NCBI GenBank assembly: GCA_031417525.1
Contig: JANOVT010000353.1
Span: 1 to 62,361 of the forward strand
Source: JAIBBG01 sp031417525
GTDB taxonomy: Bacteria > Bacteroidota > Bacteroidia > Flavobacteriales_D > Sanyastnellaceae
DNA length: 62,361 nucleotides
Direction of reading: 5' to 3'
Shown here: positions 26,389 to 35,466 of the stretch, piece by piece
Numbering within the stretch: position 1 is the first letter of the stretch
Layout: the number at the start of each line of letters is the position of its first letter
Program-made: the position numbers and the translations under genes
The notes under the pieces: generated by a model
Seen by the model: the letters and a program-made list of their open reading frames with translations, nothing else
Database searches by the model: none
What the model was told of the DNA's origin: nothing

Positions 26389-27459
26389 TTATACGAGGTA
26401 GTAAAATGTAAATACAAATACCCAAACCAGATCTACAAAGTGCCAGAAAAGACCAACCTTTTCAACCATTTCATAGTGCCCTCTTTTTTCAAATACACCA
26501 CGGTATGCCATCAAGAAGACAATGAGATTGATGATGACACCCTGCATTACGTGAAATCCGTGGAAACCTGTGATGAAGAAAAAGAAATTCGCATATTGCT
26601 GTTGAACTGCGTATTCATTTTTCTTGAGGTTCGCACCAAAAACAACCGTGTTAGGTGACATTGCTTTCATTAGTTTTTCTGCCTCAACACCTGTCACATG
26701 CATTTTACGCAGATCCTTATCACCTTCGCGAACGAGAGTGTATTTGTTGAGCACCAGATCCAGATCAAATTGCTGAGTTGTTGGAGTAGCCGCAGCATGC
26801 TCGCCGTGAGCAGCATGTGCATCGCCATGACCATGACCTTCGTCGTGATGAGCCGAAGTGATGATCAGTTTGCCATTGGCAACTTCAATATGATCGCCAT
26901 GCTCGAGAGCGTGTTCATAAGCATGCCCCATATCTGAAGTCATATGAACCCAGTTGCCGCCAATCAGTTCCATTGGCACAGTAGCACCATGCTCGTCAGT
27001 AGAATTCACTGTCATTGGAGCGGCAATTTGAAATCCACCACCACTTCCATGAATGAAGTGAGACCACTCCCAGGCTTGTGAAGAAAGGAAGAAGGCACCA
27101 CCCAAAACGGTGTAGCCCATCCATTTGATCACTCCTTTTTTGTCCATGCGATGACCCGCTTCAACCGCGAGCACCATCGTAACAGAAGAGATGATCAGGA
27201 TGAAAGTCATGAGAGCAACATAGATCAGCGGATAGCTTCCATGAAGACCTGGCAATGATTCGAACACTTGTTCACCGACCGGCCATGGATCGGAAGATCC
27301 GTGACGAATCACACCGTATGCGGTTAGCAAGCCTCCAAATGTCAATGCATCTGAAACCAGGAAATACCACATCATCATTTTGCCGTAGCTGATACCGAAA
27401 GGTGATCCGCCTCCGCTCCATAGTTGTTCTTTGTTGACTGCTTCTGCGTGTCCTGACAT
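26389..27459 (-). CDS. Cytochrome c oxidase subunit III with a large His-rich insertion
   Basis: A 356-residue heme-copper oxidase subunit III. Family hallmarks are GKMMMWYFLVSDALTFGG in helix 1, SSQAWEWSHFI, GFHGFHVMQG and the final LFWHFVDLVWVFVFTFYYL. Between SQAWEW (~130) and the next helix (~288) lies an extra ~150-residue hydrophilic segment; residues 179-222 hold about a dozen His (HHDEGHGHGD, HAAHGEH). Such an insert could bind metal ions at the membrane surface. It is followed by COX4 and preceded by a second, shorter COX3 gene. Confidence 0.9.
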   Translation of the reverse strand: MSGHAEAVNKEQLWSGGGSPFGISYGKMMMWYFLVSDALTFGGLLTAYGVIRHGSSDPWPVGEQVFESLPGLHGSYPLIYVALMTFILIISSVTMVLAVEAGHRMDKKGVIKWMGYTVLGGAFFLSSQAWEWSHFIHGSGGGFQIAAPMTVNSTDEHGATVPMELIGGNWVHMTSDMGHAYEHALEHGDHIEVANGKLIITSAHHDEGHGHGDAHAAHGEHAAATPTTQQFDLDLVLNKYTLVREGDKDLRKMHVTGVEAEKLMKAMSPNTVVFGANLKKNEYAVQQQYANFFFFITGFHGFHVMQGVIINLIVFLMAYRGVFEKRGHYEMVEKVGLFWHFVDLVWVFVFTFYYLV

Positions 27460-27657
27460 AAGGTCTCGAAATTTGGGGGCAAGTTTAGTAATGATTGTTG
27501 CTCCTTTCAGCCATCACGTTAAAAAAAATCAACGGAAGTTGTTGGTAAGGGCTGTTGATTACGTTGTTTGGAGCGTTTCTAAATAGCGTATCGAATGAAT
27601 TCATCAGTATAGATCATGTTTTTTACTCAGGTCGACCCCAAGTTTAAAAGTTATCGA

Positions 27658-28458
27658 TCAAAAAATATAAAATAGAAAAGCGAACAGATAAATCCACAGA
27701 ATCCCTAGAAAATGCCAATACATTCCGCTTATCGTGATACTGAGTGTATTCTCTTTGTTGATCGCACCCTTTCTGATCCGCAATGCATTGATCAACAAAT
27801 ACACCAGACCAAAAATCAAGTGAATGATGTGCACATAAATCAAGACACTCAACAAAGCACCGAATGCATTAAACGTAGTCATAACCGTGTTGGTAACGGG
27901 TCTGGAAGGGTCACTGGGCTTATAAAATTCCCCATTTTCAAGAACAAGACGTTCATGATTCATTTCATACCAGTAGTCTTTGCCATATTCACCGGATAAT
28001 CTCGACAACGTATTCCAGCGATAAGCGTCCTGACCTTGTTCATTTTGTGTTATGGTATAGCCGAGTCCGCGCGCGGACATTTTATTCCATGCCGCATTTT
28101 GAGAAACAGCAAAGCCGATTCCTAATATCAAAGTTGCTGCGTACAAGTAAAAGCCCATTTGCTGTTTTCCCTTTTTGATCATCCTGCCGGCGAGAATCAA
28201 GGTCAAGCTCGACAACACAATAAGCACATTGCTAATCATCAATTCAGGAACAGGCGTGATATGCAGCCAGATAAGTTTACCATAAAGCACAATGAGTGCG
28301 CTGGTGATACCCGCAAAAAGCATCACAACAGTGAAGATGATGAACCACATCATCATTTTACGTGTTCTGATTTTGATTTCAGGATCCAGACCTTCAAATA
28401 CATCCATTCTTCCGTTCGCCTTTCGTGGGATTTCGTTCACTTCCATGTTGTTTTCCAT
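27658..28458 (-). CDS. Second cytochrome c oxidase subunit III-like protein
   Basis: A 266-residue membrane protein of the COX3 superfamily with about six helices: MMMWFIIFTVVMLFAGITSA, LMISNVLIVLSSLTLILAGR, YVHIIHLIFGLVYLLINALR and GMYWHFLGILWIYLFAFLFY. The final YWHFLGILWI matches the WHFVDxVW signature of subunit III. A paired short and long subunit III is common in Bacteroidota operons. It lies 198 bp upstream of the long version; that spacer has no gene. Alternative start at the second Met (residue 5). Confidence 0.85.
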   Translation of the reverse strand: MENNMEVNEIPRKANGRMDVFEGLDPEIKIRTRKMMMWFIIFTVVMLFAGITSALIVLYGKLIWLHITPVPELMISNVLIVLSSLTLILAGRMIKKGKQQMGFYLYAATLILGIGFAVSQNAAWNKMSARGLGYTITQNEQGQDAYRWNTLSRLSGEYGKDYWYEMNHERLVLENGEFYKPSDPSRPVTNTVMTTFNAFGALLSVLIYVHIIHLIFGLVYLLINALRIRKGAINKENTLSITISGMYWHFLGILWIYLFAFLFYIF

Positions 28459-28509
28459 TGCTTTTTAGAACGCTACAAATTTTGTCATAATATCACTTAA
28501 ACAGACCAA

Positions 28510-28968
28510 CTATTTCCAAATCTTTAGAACATGTTTCATTCGTTTGAGTTTGTGTGATTGTTTTTCGTGTATAAAAATTGCGTCATTGCACAGTCGTGAT
28601 TCAATAATCATCTGCAAAATGACATCCTTTTGATCGAATGATTCAGAAGTTTTCAGTTTTTCATACAATCTGAAAAACTTATTGATTCTATGCCGATGAA
28701 TTTTTCGCAGTGCAATCGCACCTTTCGAATCATCATACTGAACACGAAACCAATTGCCATTCATTTTAACCATTTGAATACGCCTTCTGACTGGATCAAA
28801 AGTGCCGATTTCGTCGATGTAAAACTTTAGTGTATCCATATTCCTAATAAAATTTTCAGGACATGGAGCCATCGAATCGTATTTGGCCTGACTTTGAGAA
28901 TAGACATTACCAGTATTCATCCACGCAACCAGGAAAAACAGGATTAGTTGAATATAATTTTTATTCAA
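28510..28968 (-). CDS. Secreted protein of unknown function in the respiratory operon
   Basis: A 152-residue protein with a signal peptide (LILFFLVAWMNTGNVYSQ) and a basic, helix-rich body (RKIHRHRINKFFRLYEKL; HEKQSHKLKRMKHVLKIW). No domain is recognised. Its start overlaps the ctaB stop by 4 bp, so it is translated together with heme O synthase. Two Cys and several His (MAPCPEN, SRLCNDAIF) do not form a known metal motif. Confidence 0.6.
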   Translation of the reverse strand: MNKNYIQLILFFLVAWMNTGNVYSQSQAKYDSMAPCPENFIRNMDTLKFYIDEIGTFDPVRRRIQMVKMNGNWFRVQYDDSKGAIALRKIHRHRINKFFRLYEKLKTSESFDQKDVILQMIIESRLCNDAIFIHEKQSHKLKRMKHVLKIWK

Positions 28969-29873
28969 ACCAATTTGTCGATTACATAAAACAACTGAAC
29001 GATTGGCAGATAAAAAAATGAAGTAAACATGACTTTTCGCGCATCTGAAATTTCACACGATTTATAAAGCTTAAAGGAGAAATAAGCCATCACGGAACCT
29101 GCAAGAAAGGCAACGATAGCCGCCAGATTACCAACCAATGGTTGATGTAAAGGAATCGCCCAGGGCAACAAACTCACAGGGATTAGAAAGAGTGAGTAGA
29201 GTAATATCTGGAATGCGCTCTTTTTGGTTCTACCTTCATTGAAGGGAAGAAGTTTATATCCGCCACGTTGGTAATCATCGTGAGCAACCCAAGCGATAGC
29301 CCAGAAATGCGGGAATTGCCACATAAACTGCATGGCGAAAAGCAGGCCCGCTTCGAGTCCGTATGAGTTGGTAGCCGCCACATATCCAAGCATCGGAGGA
29401 ATGGCGCCGGGAAAAGCACCAATAAATACAGCGAGACTGCTCACTCTTTTCATTGGTGTATAAATAAACACATACATAAAAAAAGCGAGAAGACCAAGAA
29501 CGCCGCTGGCCGTATTGATAAAAATCCAGAGAACAGCAATTCCAACAATACCCGCAAGCAGTGAAATAATCAACCCTTCCACAGGCTGCATTCTGCCAGC
29601 CGGAATCGGTCGGTTTTGCGTGCGGTGCATGAGTTTATCCCACTCTTTTTCAAGCACCTGATTCATGCCGTTACTGCCACCTGTAAGCAACAACCCTCCG
29701 ATGCTCAGAGCAAAAAGTTTTGTCCAGTCGGCCACATTGGTTCCCATGAAATAACCAAGCACAGCGGAAATCACCACAAGAAAAGTGAGGCGAAGCTTGA
29801 ACAACATTGCGACGTCACGAAAACGCGAATTTTGTTTGATATCAGACACAGATATGGCGGAGGATTCTTCCAT
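28965..29873 (-). CDS. ctaB: Heme O synthase (protoheme IX farnesyltransferase)
   Basis: A UbiA-type prenyltransferase adding farnesyl to heme B to make heme O for the oxidase. The 302-residue protein has about nine helices and the two aspartate-containing motifs: NGMNQVLEKEWDKLMHRTQN (first motif, ~75-94) and ISWVAHDDYQ-like AIAWVAHDDYQRGGY (second). It heads the respiratory operon, yet coxA and coxB, which often precede it, are not adjacent: a Wzi-family gene ends 82 bp upstream. Confidence 0.95.
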   Translation of the reverse strand: MEESSAISVSDIKQNSRFRDVAMLFKLRLTFLVVISAVLGYFMGTNVADWTKLFALSIGGLLLTGGSNGMNQVLEKEWDKLMHRTQNRPIPAGRMQPVEGLIISLLAGIVGIAVLWIFINTASGVLGLLAFFMYVFIYTPMKRVSSLAVFIGAFPGAIPPMLGYVAATNSYGLEAGLLFAMQFMWQFPHFWAIAWVAHDDYQRGGYKLLPFNEGRTKKSAFQILLYSLFLIPVSLLPWAIPLHQPLVGNLAAIVAFLAGSVMAYFSFKLYKSCEISDARKVMFTSFFYLPIVQLFYVIDKLV

Positions 29874-29955
29874 GATTTAACGCCGGCAAATGTAATTCGT
29901 GAAAAGTGATGGCCGATGAATAATCCAATTTCATCTGTCCAAACCTTCGAAGTCT

Positions 29956-31533
29956 TTAAAAATCCGTTGCCTGCTGCAACAGTCCGTGTGTCCGGATGCC
30001 AACCATCAAAAAGTTGTCGACATTTCTTCTTGATTCGTTTTGATCGTAACGCAGTGTGTGATTCACAAAAATCTCGTACGCATCCAGACCTGGAATTTCT
30101 CGAGCGATGGTAAAAGAATGGTAATAAAAATTACTCTTGTCGCCTTGTAAAATCGAGTGACCGAATTGTTCGTAGGGATCTTTGTAAGACCGCAAAATAT
30201 TTCCGCCGAGATTATCGACAATCCCGTCACCATTTACATCCCGATCTCTTCCAAAGGCAGCCCAGGTGAACTGTTCCTGAAACTTCCAATTCCCTTTGTC
30301 ATATCGAATAAAATTGACCCATTCGATAAAATTGCAGCCCATTGGATGCGCTAGAGATTGATTGAGATGAGTCCACGATTGAATAGGACTTCCATGCGTG
30401 TAAGTGAATGGACGGGCAATATTCATTTCAGATTGTAGATTCAGATTCGGGATCATTAAGTCAAACACTTTGATACCAATCTGGCCTGCCAGTTTGTTGG
30501 CCCACCATTTTTTATTGCCTTGAAATTGCTTTAGATTGAATTCATCCAGCACAAATTGCCCATAAATCTGAATCCATTTTTTGGGTCTAAACTTCACACT
30601 TGCAGCAAGAATCACATTATCAGGAGAACCAACAGAGTATTCGACAGGTCTGTAAAAAATGATCGGATTCAGATAGTTGATATCCAATGTGCGATGGCTC
30701 ATAGTATCTCTGTCTTGCCAAACCACCATTTCGTATATGGAAAAATTAAATTTTCTTGCAGCATTAAAACTGAGGGCGTGCATGGCGGTGTATTTGATTC
30801 TTGCATTGGTCAATGTGCGACCTCCGTTCAAATCTCGCATCTGCGTCCACAAATTGGTGTATTTCAGTTTCCAGATTTTGGTGGTGATTCTTGCGTAGGG
30901 ATAAGATGACGCATTGTCACTGAGAATCATAGAACGATAACCATCACCCCAGAAGTGTTTTCCTTTTCCTATTTCAAAATGAAAATGCTTGCCATTGCTA
31001 TAAGCAATATGGCCATACGTATAATGAGTATGATACAACCCGTTGCCGTCGTTCACCGCATAGCCGGCGCCTGGAATGATGCGCAGCGAATCGGCATAAT
31101 CGCGCAAATATTGAGGTGGTAATCCTCCGACAAGTGAGTAACCAGCTTCAGCCGACCAGTTTTTGACATTGTTGAGGTTCAGGTTCAGCCCAATGATTCC
31201 GGTGCCGATTGGTTGTGTTTTCGGGCTCAGCTGAAATCCGCCGGCAAGTGATCCGATCACAGCAAGACTAATTGATTTTTTGAGAGCGGGTTGATGAACC
31301 GAAGTATCGATCAGGGAATTAAAACTCGATTCCAGACCACTGGCAACCGGTTGAATATTGGGATGTTCGTCAACGGTTTTCAGGTTCAGTTTCTTGTCGA
31401 GCGCAGATAACTGATCCCTATTGAAAGTAGTTCCGGGCTGCTGCGCAAAAAGTGTCTGAAATGAAAATACAACTGAACAAATCAATGTCAGATGAAAGAA
31501 GAAACAACGAAATTTTGGTACTGGAGATTTCAA
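29956..31533 (-). CDS. Capsule-assembly Wzi-family outer membrane protein (first copy)
   Basis: A 525-residue protein with a signal peptide (LTLICSVVFSFQTLFAQQ) and a barrel-like strand pattern. The family block FEIGKGKHFWGDGYRSM, followed by LSDNASSYPYARI, is clear at ~190-220, and NLNLQSEMNIARPFTY later. Wzi-type proteins help hold capsular polysaccharide at the cell surface. A paralogue sharing the same block is at 35463-37061; both surround glycan-related genes. The ATG at 31533 gives a good signal peptide. Confidence 0.82.
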   Translation of the reverse strand: MKSPVPKFRCFFFHLTLICSVVFSFQTLFAQQPGTTFNRDQLSALDKKLNLKTVDEHPNIQPVASGLESSFNSLIDTSVHQPALKKSISLAVIGSLAGGFQLSPKTQPIGTGIIGLNLNLNNVKNWSAEAGYSLVGGLPPQYLRDYADSLRIIPGAGYAVNDGNGLYHTHYTYGHIAYSNGKHFHFEIGKGKHFWGDGYRSMILSDNASSYPYARITTKIWKLKYTNLWTQMRDLNGGRTLTNARIKYTAMHALSFNAARKFNFSIYEMVVWQDRDTMSHRTLDINYLNPIIFYRPVEYSVGSPDNVILAASVKFRPKKWIQIYGQFVLDEFNLKQFQGNKKWWANKLAGQIGIKVFDLMIPNLNLQSEMNIARPFTYTHGSPIQSWTHLNQSLAHPMGCNFIEWVNFIRYDKGNWKFQEQFTWAAFGRDRDVNGDGIVDNLGGNILRSYKDPYEQFGHSILQGDKSNFYYHSFTIAREIPGLDAYEIFVNHTLRYDQNESRRNVDNFLMVGIRTHGLLQQATDF

Positions 31534-31620
31534 TTCAGGATATAAACGTGGCGCAATTTAAGCCTGCGTTCATTTTATGTTGTAGTTGGAATTGTTGCGA
31601 AAGAAAATCAATTCCTTCAA

Positions 31621-32184
31621 TTACTTTACCCGGCCAGGATTTCCAGCAAGAAATGCTTTCCATCCTGTAAATGACTTTCCATCTTTTACGACTGTATTAC
31701 TTTGATAGAAATGACACACAGCCGCAGCAAGTCCATCAGTGGCATCCAGTTTTGCAGGCATGTCCGCATCGGTAATGTTCAATGTCCTTTGAAGCATAGC
31801 TGCCACCTGTTCTTTTGATGCGTTACCACTTCCTGTGATGCTCTGTTTTATTTTACGTGGTGCGTATTCCATCACGGGTAATTTTCTGCTCAACGCTGCT
31901 GCTATTGCTACACCTTGCGCGCGGCCGAGCTTCAACATTGATTGCACATTTTTACCAAAAAAAGGAGCTTCAATGGCAAGCTCATCCGGATGAAATCCGT
32001 CGATGAGTTCAATGCACCGTTCGAAAATCTTTTGAAGCTTCAAATGATGATCAGTGTATTTTTCGAGATGTAAAACACCGAGTGCGACCAGATGCATTTT
32101 TTTACCTTCGACACGAATAATTCCATAACCCAGAATGGTTGTTCCCGGATCGATTCCCAAAATGATGCGTTCTTTTGCCTCCAA
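31621..32184 (-). CDS. ruvC: Holliday junction resolvase RuvC
   Basis: A 187-residue endonuclease that cuts Holliday junctions during recombination. Catalytic acidic residues are in ILGIDPGTTILGYG (first Asp), LAIEAPFFGKN (Glu) and the late DATDGLAAAVCHFYQ (Asp pair). The frame opens with TTG at 32184 since no ATG lies before the first catalytic residue; a GGAGG sequence overlaps codon 1-2. It is divergent from the GT2 gene with only 33 bp between the starts. ruvA and ruvB are not in the window. Confidence 0.94.
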   Translation of the reverse strand: MEAKERIILGIDPGTTILGYGIIRVEGKKMHLVALGVLHLEKYTDHHLKLQKIFERCIELIDGFHPDELAIEAPFFGKNVQSMLKLGRAQGVAIAAALSRKLPVMEYAPRKIKQSITGSGNASKEQVAAMLQRTLNITDADMPAKLDATDGLAAAVCHFYQSNTVVKDGKSFTGWKAFLAGNPGRVK

Positions 32185-32217
32185 ATTTTTTACTTTGAGC
32201 GGTAAATCTATGCGCGT

Positions 32218-33336
32218 ATGATCAGTGTCTATATTCTTTTTTGTGTTGTTTATACGCTCGTGGTGTTGAAGATGAGTATTACCTGGAGCAAAGCAATTGA
32301 AGAAAGTGTGAATGGAGGCTCAAATGTTGAAGTATCTATCGTTGTTCCCTTTCGAAATGAACGCAACCATCTTCCACAGCTCATAAAATGTCTGAATGAA
32401 CAAACAGCGAACAAGACGACTTACGAAATTTTATTTGTGGATGATCACAGTGAAGATGATGGGGCTTCAAAAATCAACATGGACATTCCTTATCGTGTTT
32501 TGAATCTGGAATCAAAGGCCGGCAAAAAGGAAGCAATCAAATTAGGTGTTTCACAAGCAAAACACAATTGGATCATTACACTCGACGCGGATGTTGTTGT
32601 AGGGCAAAACTGGCTTGCTTCTGTCCTGAGTGCCATTCAAAAGCACAACAGCGATTTATTTATTCTTCCGATGGCGATCAGCGAAGGGCAGAATTTATTT
32701 CAGAATTTGCAAAGTCTGGAGTTCATGAGTGTTGTTGGAGTGACTGCGGCAACAGCTTTGAATGCGCATCCCATCCTTTGTAATGGCGGTAATCTTGCAT
32801 TCAAAAAAGAAGCATATTTAAACACACTTGCAGAACGACATGATGAGCATATTTCCAGTGGTGACGATGTCTTTTTTATGCACGCGCTTAAAGACAAACA
32901 TCAGGTGAAATGGCTTCACAGCAAAGAAGCAATTGCTTTCACTTCGCCTTGTCAGACGATCTCTGAATTCATTGCTCAGCGCATCCGATGGGCTTCAAAG
33001 AGCAATCAATTCAAGGATAAACGGACCATACTATTTGGTACTCTGGTGCTACTCACAAATCTCAGCATCATTCTGTTCTTTATTCAGGCACTCATTCTTT
33101 CAAAATTCTGGCTTCCGTTCCTGATAGTATTTTCTTTGAAGTTCACCGCAGATTTTCTTTTGCTGATGCAGGTAGCAGAGTGGATGAGTAAAACCCGATT
33201 ACTCAAACATTCTATATTGTTGTCGTTGATTTATCCATTTTACATTCTGCTCATTACACTTGGTAGTATTTTTTTTACACCAAAATGGAAAGGAAGAAGA
33301 ATAAGTTTGTCGCCTTCAAATGTCAAAGCAGAATAA
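32218..33336 (+). CDS. Membrane-bound family 2 glycosyltransferase
   Basis: A 372-residue GT-A enzyme. An N-terminal helix (VYILFCVVYTLVVLKM) is followed by the catalytic domain: VSIVVPFRNERNHLPQL, LFVDDHSEDDG, the metal-binding TLDADVVVG (DxD), the acceptor region GNLAFKKEAY with GDDVFF, and QRIRWASKS (Q/RxxRW). Two to three C-terminal helices follow. It is a processive-type or polyprenyl-linked sugar transferase; the sugar cannot be told. Its end overlaps the ABC permease start by 17 bp. Confidence 0.87.
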   Translation: MISVYILFCVVYTLVVLKMSITWSKAIEESVNGGSNVEVSIVVPFRNERNHLPQLIKCLNEQTANKTTYEILFVDDHSEDDGASKINMDIPYRVLNLESKAGKKEAIKLGVSQAKHNWIITLDADVVVGQNWLASVLSAIQKHNSDLFILPMAISEGQNLFQNLQSLEFMSVVGVTAATALNAHPILCNGGNLAFKKEAYLNTLAERHDEHISSGDDVFFMHALKDKHQVKWLHSKEAIAFTSPCQTISEFIAQRIRWASKSNQFKDKRTILFGTLVLLTNLSIILFFIQALILSKFWLPFLIVFSLKFTADFLLLMQVAEWMSKTRLLKHSILLSLIYPFYILLITLGSIFFTPKWKGRRISLSPSNVKAE

Positions 33337-34462
33337 CGTCGCATCCTCTTCAACACACGATACACCAGGCAAGATTGCCAGGCGTCGATTTCGTCGTAAT
33401 CCGATGGCGATGTCCGGATTGATTTTTATTCTGATGGTGCTTCTCGTCGCATTGCTTGGACCTTTCATCCGGCCGGATGGTACGGTGAATGCGAATAATC
33501 AGCATTTATCCCTGAGCCGATTGAAGCCGGGATCATCCGTCAAGATGATACGACTACAAAAAACCGGACTTGAGTCTATTGGTTTTTTACAGACATGGAG
33601 TAATGGAGGAAAGCCGTTGAGTTACACAGAAATTGCGATATCGAATTTTCAACAAACAGCAGATTCATTATTGGTCACTCCATTAGCGGTTAATGATCTT
33701 CCTGCTGGAAAAACAGGCTTTCAGTTGAGTGAACTGATACCAGAAAAAGGCAATGAAAGAACAGGAACAAATTCGTCATTTGTCCATAGTAAAAAATATG
33801 TATTGGGCACTGATAAATATGGTCGTGACTTGCTCTCCAGACTGATGGCAGGATCCTTTATTTCACTTTCTGTCGGCACCATTGCAGTCATCATTTCACT
33901 ATTGCTTGGACTCACCCTTGGTCTGATTGCCGGATACTATCGGGGCTGGATCGACAACGTCATTATGTGGTTCACGAATGTCGTGTGGGCGGTACCAACA
34001 CTTATACTTGTTATGGCAATCACCTTTGCCTTCGGAACCGGATTCTGGAAAGTCTTTCTGGCAGTCGGCCTAACGATGTGGGTTGAAGTAGCAAGAATCG
34101 CGCGCGGACAAGTATTGTCTGTTCGTGAAAAGGAATATGTGGAAGCTGCCAGGGCACTAGGATTTTCAGAGTCGAGAATAATTTTCAGGCATATACTTCC
34201 AAACATTCTGTCGCCAATAATTGTCATCAGTGCAGCGAATTTTGCATCGGCCATTTTGATAGAAGCAGGTCTCAGCTTTCTTGGATTGGGAGCTCAAATT
34301 CCGACACCTTCGTGGGGTAATATGATACGAGAACACTATTCATACATCACTACCGATCTTGCTTATCTCGCGATCATTCCGGGATTGCTCATCATGCTTT
34401 TGGTCCTGTCGTTTATGATGGTGGGAAATGGATTGCGTGATGCGCTGGACGTGCGTGAGTGA
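33320..34462 (+). CDS. ABC transporter permease (OppC/DppC family)
   Basis: A 380-residue inner membrane permease. There is one helix near the N-terminus (MSGLIFILMVLLVALLGPFI), a ~110-residue periplasmic segment longer than in E. coli OppC, then five helices and the EAA loop EYVEAARALGFSESRIIFRH, which contacts the ATPase. Family members import peptides, nickel or sugars acids. No binding protein, second permease or ATPase is next to it, so the rest of the transporter is elsewhere. It overlaps the GT2 gene at its start. Confidence 0.9.
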   Translation: MSKQNNVASSSTHDTPGKIARRRFRRNPMAMSGLIFILMVLLVALLGPFIRPDGTVNANNQHLSLSRLKPGSSVKMIRLQKTGLESIGFLQTWSNGGKPLSYTEIAISNFQQTADSLLVTPLAVNDLPAGKTGFQLSELIPEKGNERTGTNSSFVHSKKYVLGTDKYGRDLLSRLMAGSFISLSVGTIAVIISLLLGLTLGLIAGYYRGWIDNVIMWFTNVVWAVPTLILVMAITFAFGTGFWKVFLAVGLTMWVEVARIARGQVLSVREKEYVEAARALGFSESRIIFRHILPNILSPIIVISAANFASAILIEAGLSFLGLGAQIPTPSWGNMIREHYSYITTDLAYLAIIPGLLIMLLVLSFMMVGNGLRDALDVRE

Positions 34463-34505
34463 TTATTATCCTTATCCGACATGTTCGTCATTTGCGAAGC
34501 GTGCT

Positions 34506-34513
34506 TACTTTCG
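34506..34513 (+). promoter_or_regulatory. Possible -7 element (TACTTTCG) of the GDP-fucose synthase gene
   Basis: One mismatch to TAnnTTTG, 5 bp before the ATG at 34519, resembling the leaderless arrangement seen at 9563 and 44697. No good -33 box. Tentative. Confidence 0.25.
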
Positions 34514-34518
34514 CAGAC

Positions 34519-35466
34519 ATGGAAAAGAACGCCAGAATTTTTGTTGCCGGTCATCGCGGAATGGTTGGAAGCGCCATCGTTCGCAAGCTTATTGCAGAAG
34601 GCTATTCGCATCTCATCCTGCGAACTTCAGGCGAGCTTGATCTGAGAAATCAACAAGCAGTGAATGACTTTTTCAAACATGAAAAACCGGAATACGTTTT
34701 TCTTTCAGCTGCAAAAGTGGGAGGAATACACGCAAACAACGTTTATCGCGCTGAGTTTCTGTATGACAATCTCATGATCGAGACAAACATCATTCACGCG
34801 AGTTATGTGAATGAAGTGAAAAAATTATTGTTTCTCGGTTCTTCCTGTATTTATCCAAAACTTGCAGAACAACCTTTAAAAGAGGAAAGTTTGCTTACTG
34901 GATTGCTTGAGCCAACAAACGAACCTTATGCCATTGCAAAAATCTCAGGTATCAAATTGTGCGAAGCCTATCGCGATCAATATGGATGTAATTTCATATC
35001 AGCGATGCCAACAAATTTGTATGGTCCGAATGACAACTATGATTTGAATAATTCGCATGTGCTTCCTGCATTCATTCGCAAGTTTCATTCTGCGAAAGAA
35101 GAAGGAATTGATCACGTGGAAGTTTGGGGAACCGGCTCACCCATGCGTGAATTTTTGCATGTAGATGATTTGGCGGATGCGTGTTATTTCCTGATGGAAA
35201 ACTATGATGGAAAGTTATTTGTAAACGTAGGCACCGGTGTCGATCTCACCATTAAATCACTTGCGGAATTGGTTAAACAAATCGTTGGCTTCGAAGGAGA
35301 AATCAGATGGAATACCCAAAAACCGGATGGCACGCCGCGGAAGTTAATGGATGTTGGTAAGCTCCATCAATTAGGTTGGAAACATCGCATCGAACTGGAG
35401 GATGGAATCAGATCTGTTTACGATGAATTCAAAATGTTGCACATCGAAAATGTCCGTGTGCGTTGA
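34519..35466 (+). CDS. fcl: GDP-L-fucose synthase
   Basis: A 315-residue short-chain dehydrogenase making GDP-L-fucose from GDP-4-keto-6-deoxymannose (epimerase plus NADPH reductase). Motifs are FVAGHRGMVGSAIVRKL (NADP binding), FLSAAKVGGIHANN, LGSSCIYPK (catalytic Ser) and NEPYAIAKISGIKLCE (YxxxK), with GPNDNYD. I start at the ATG at 34519; the open frame also allows 34459, which would overlap the permease gene and add 20 atypical residues. Its stop overlaps the TTG start of the second Wzi-family gene. It supports fucose in a surface glycan. Confidence 0.95.
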   Translation: MEKNARIFVAGHRGMVGSAIVRKLIAEGYSHLILRTSGELDLRNQQAVNDFFKHEKPEYVFLSAAKVGGIHANNVYRAEFLYDNLMIETNIIHASYVNEVKKLLFLGSSCIYPKLAEQPLKEESLLTGLLEPTNEPYAIAKISGIKLCEAYRDQYGCNFISAMPTNLYGPNDNYDLNNSHVLPAFIRKFHSAKEEGIDHVEVWGTGSPMREFLHVDDLADACYFLMENYDGKLFVNVGTGVDLTIKSLAELVKQIVGFEGEIRWNTQKPDGTPRKLMDVGKLHQLGWKHRIELEDGIRSVYDEFKMLHIENVRVR

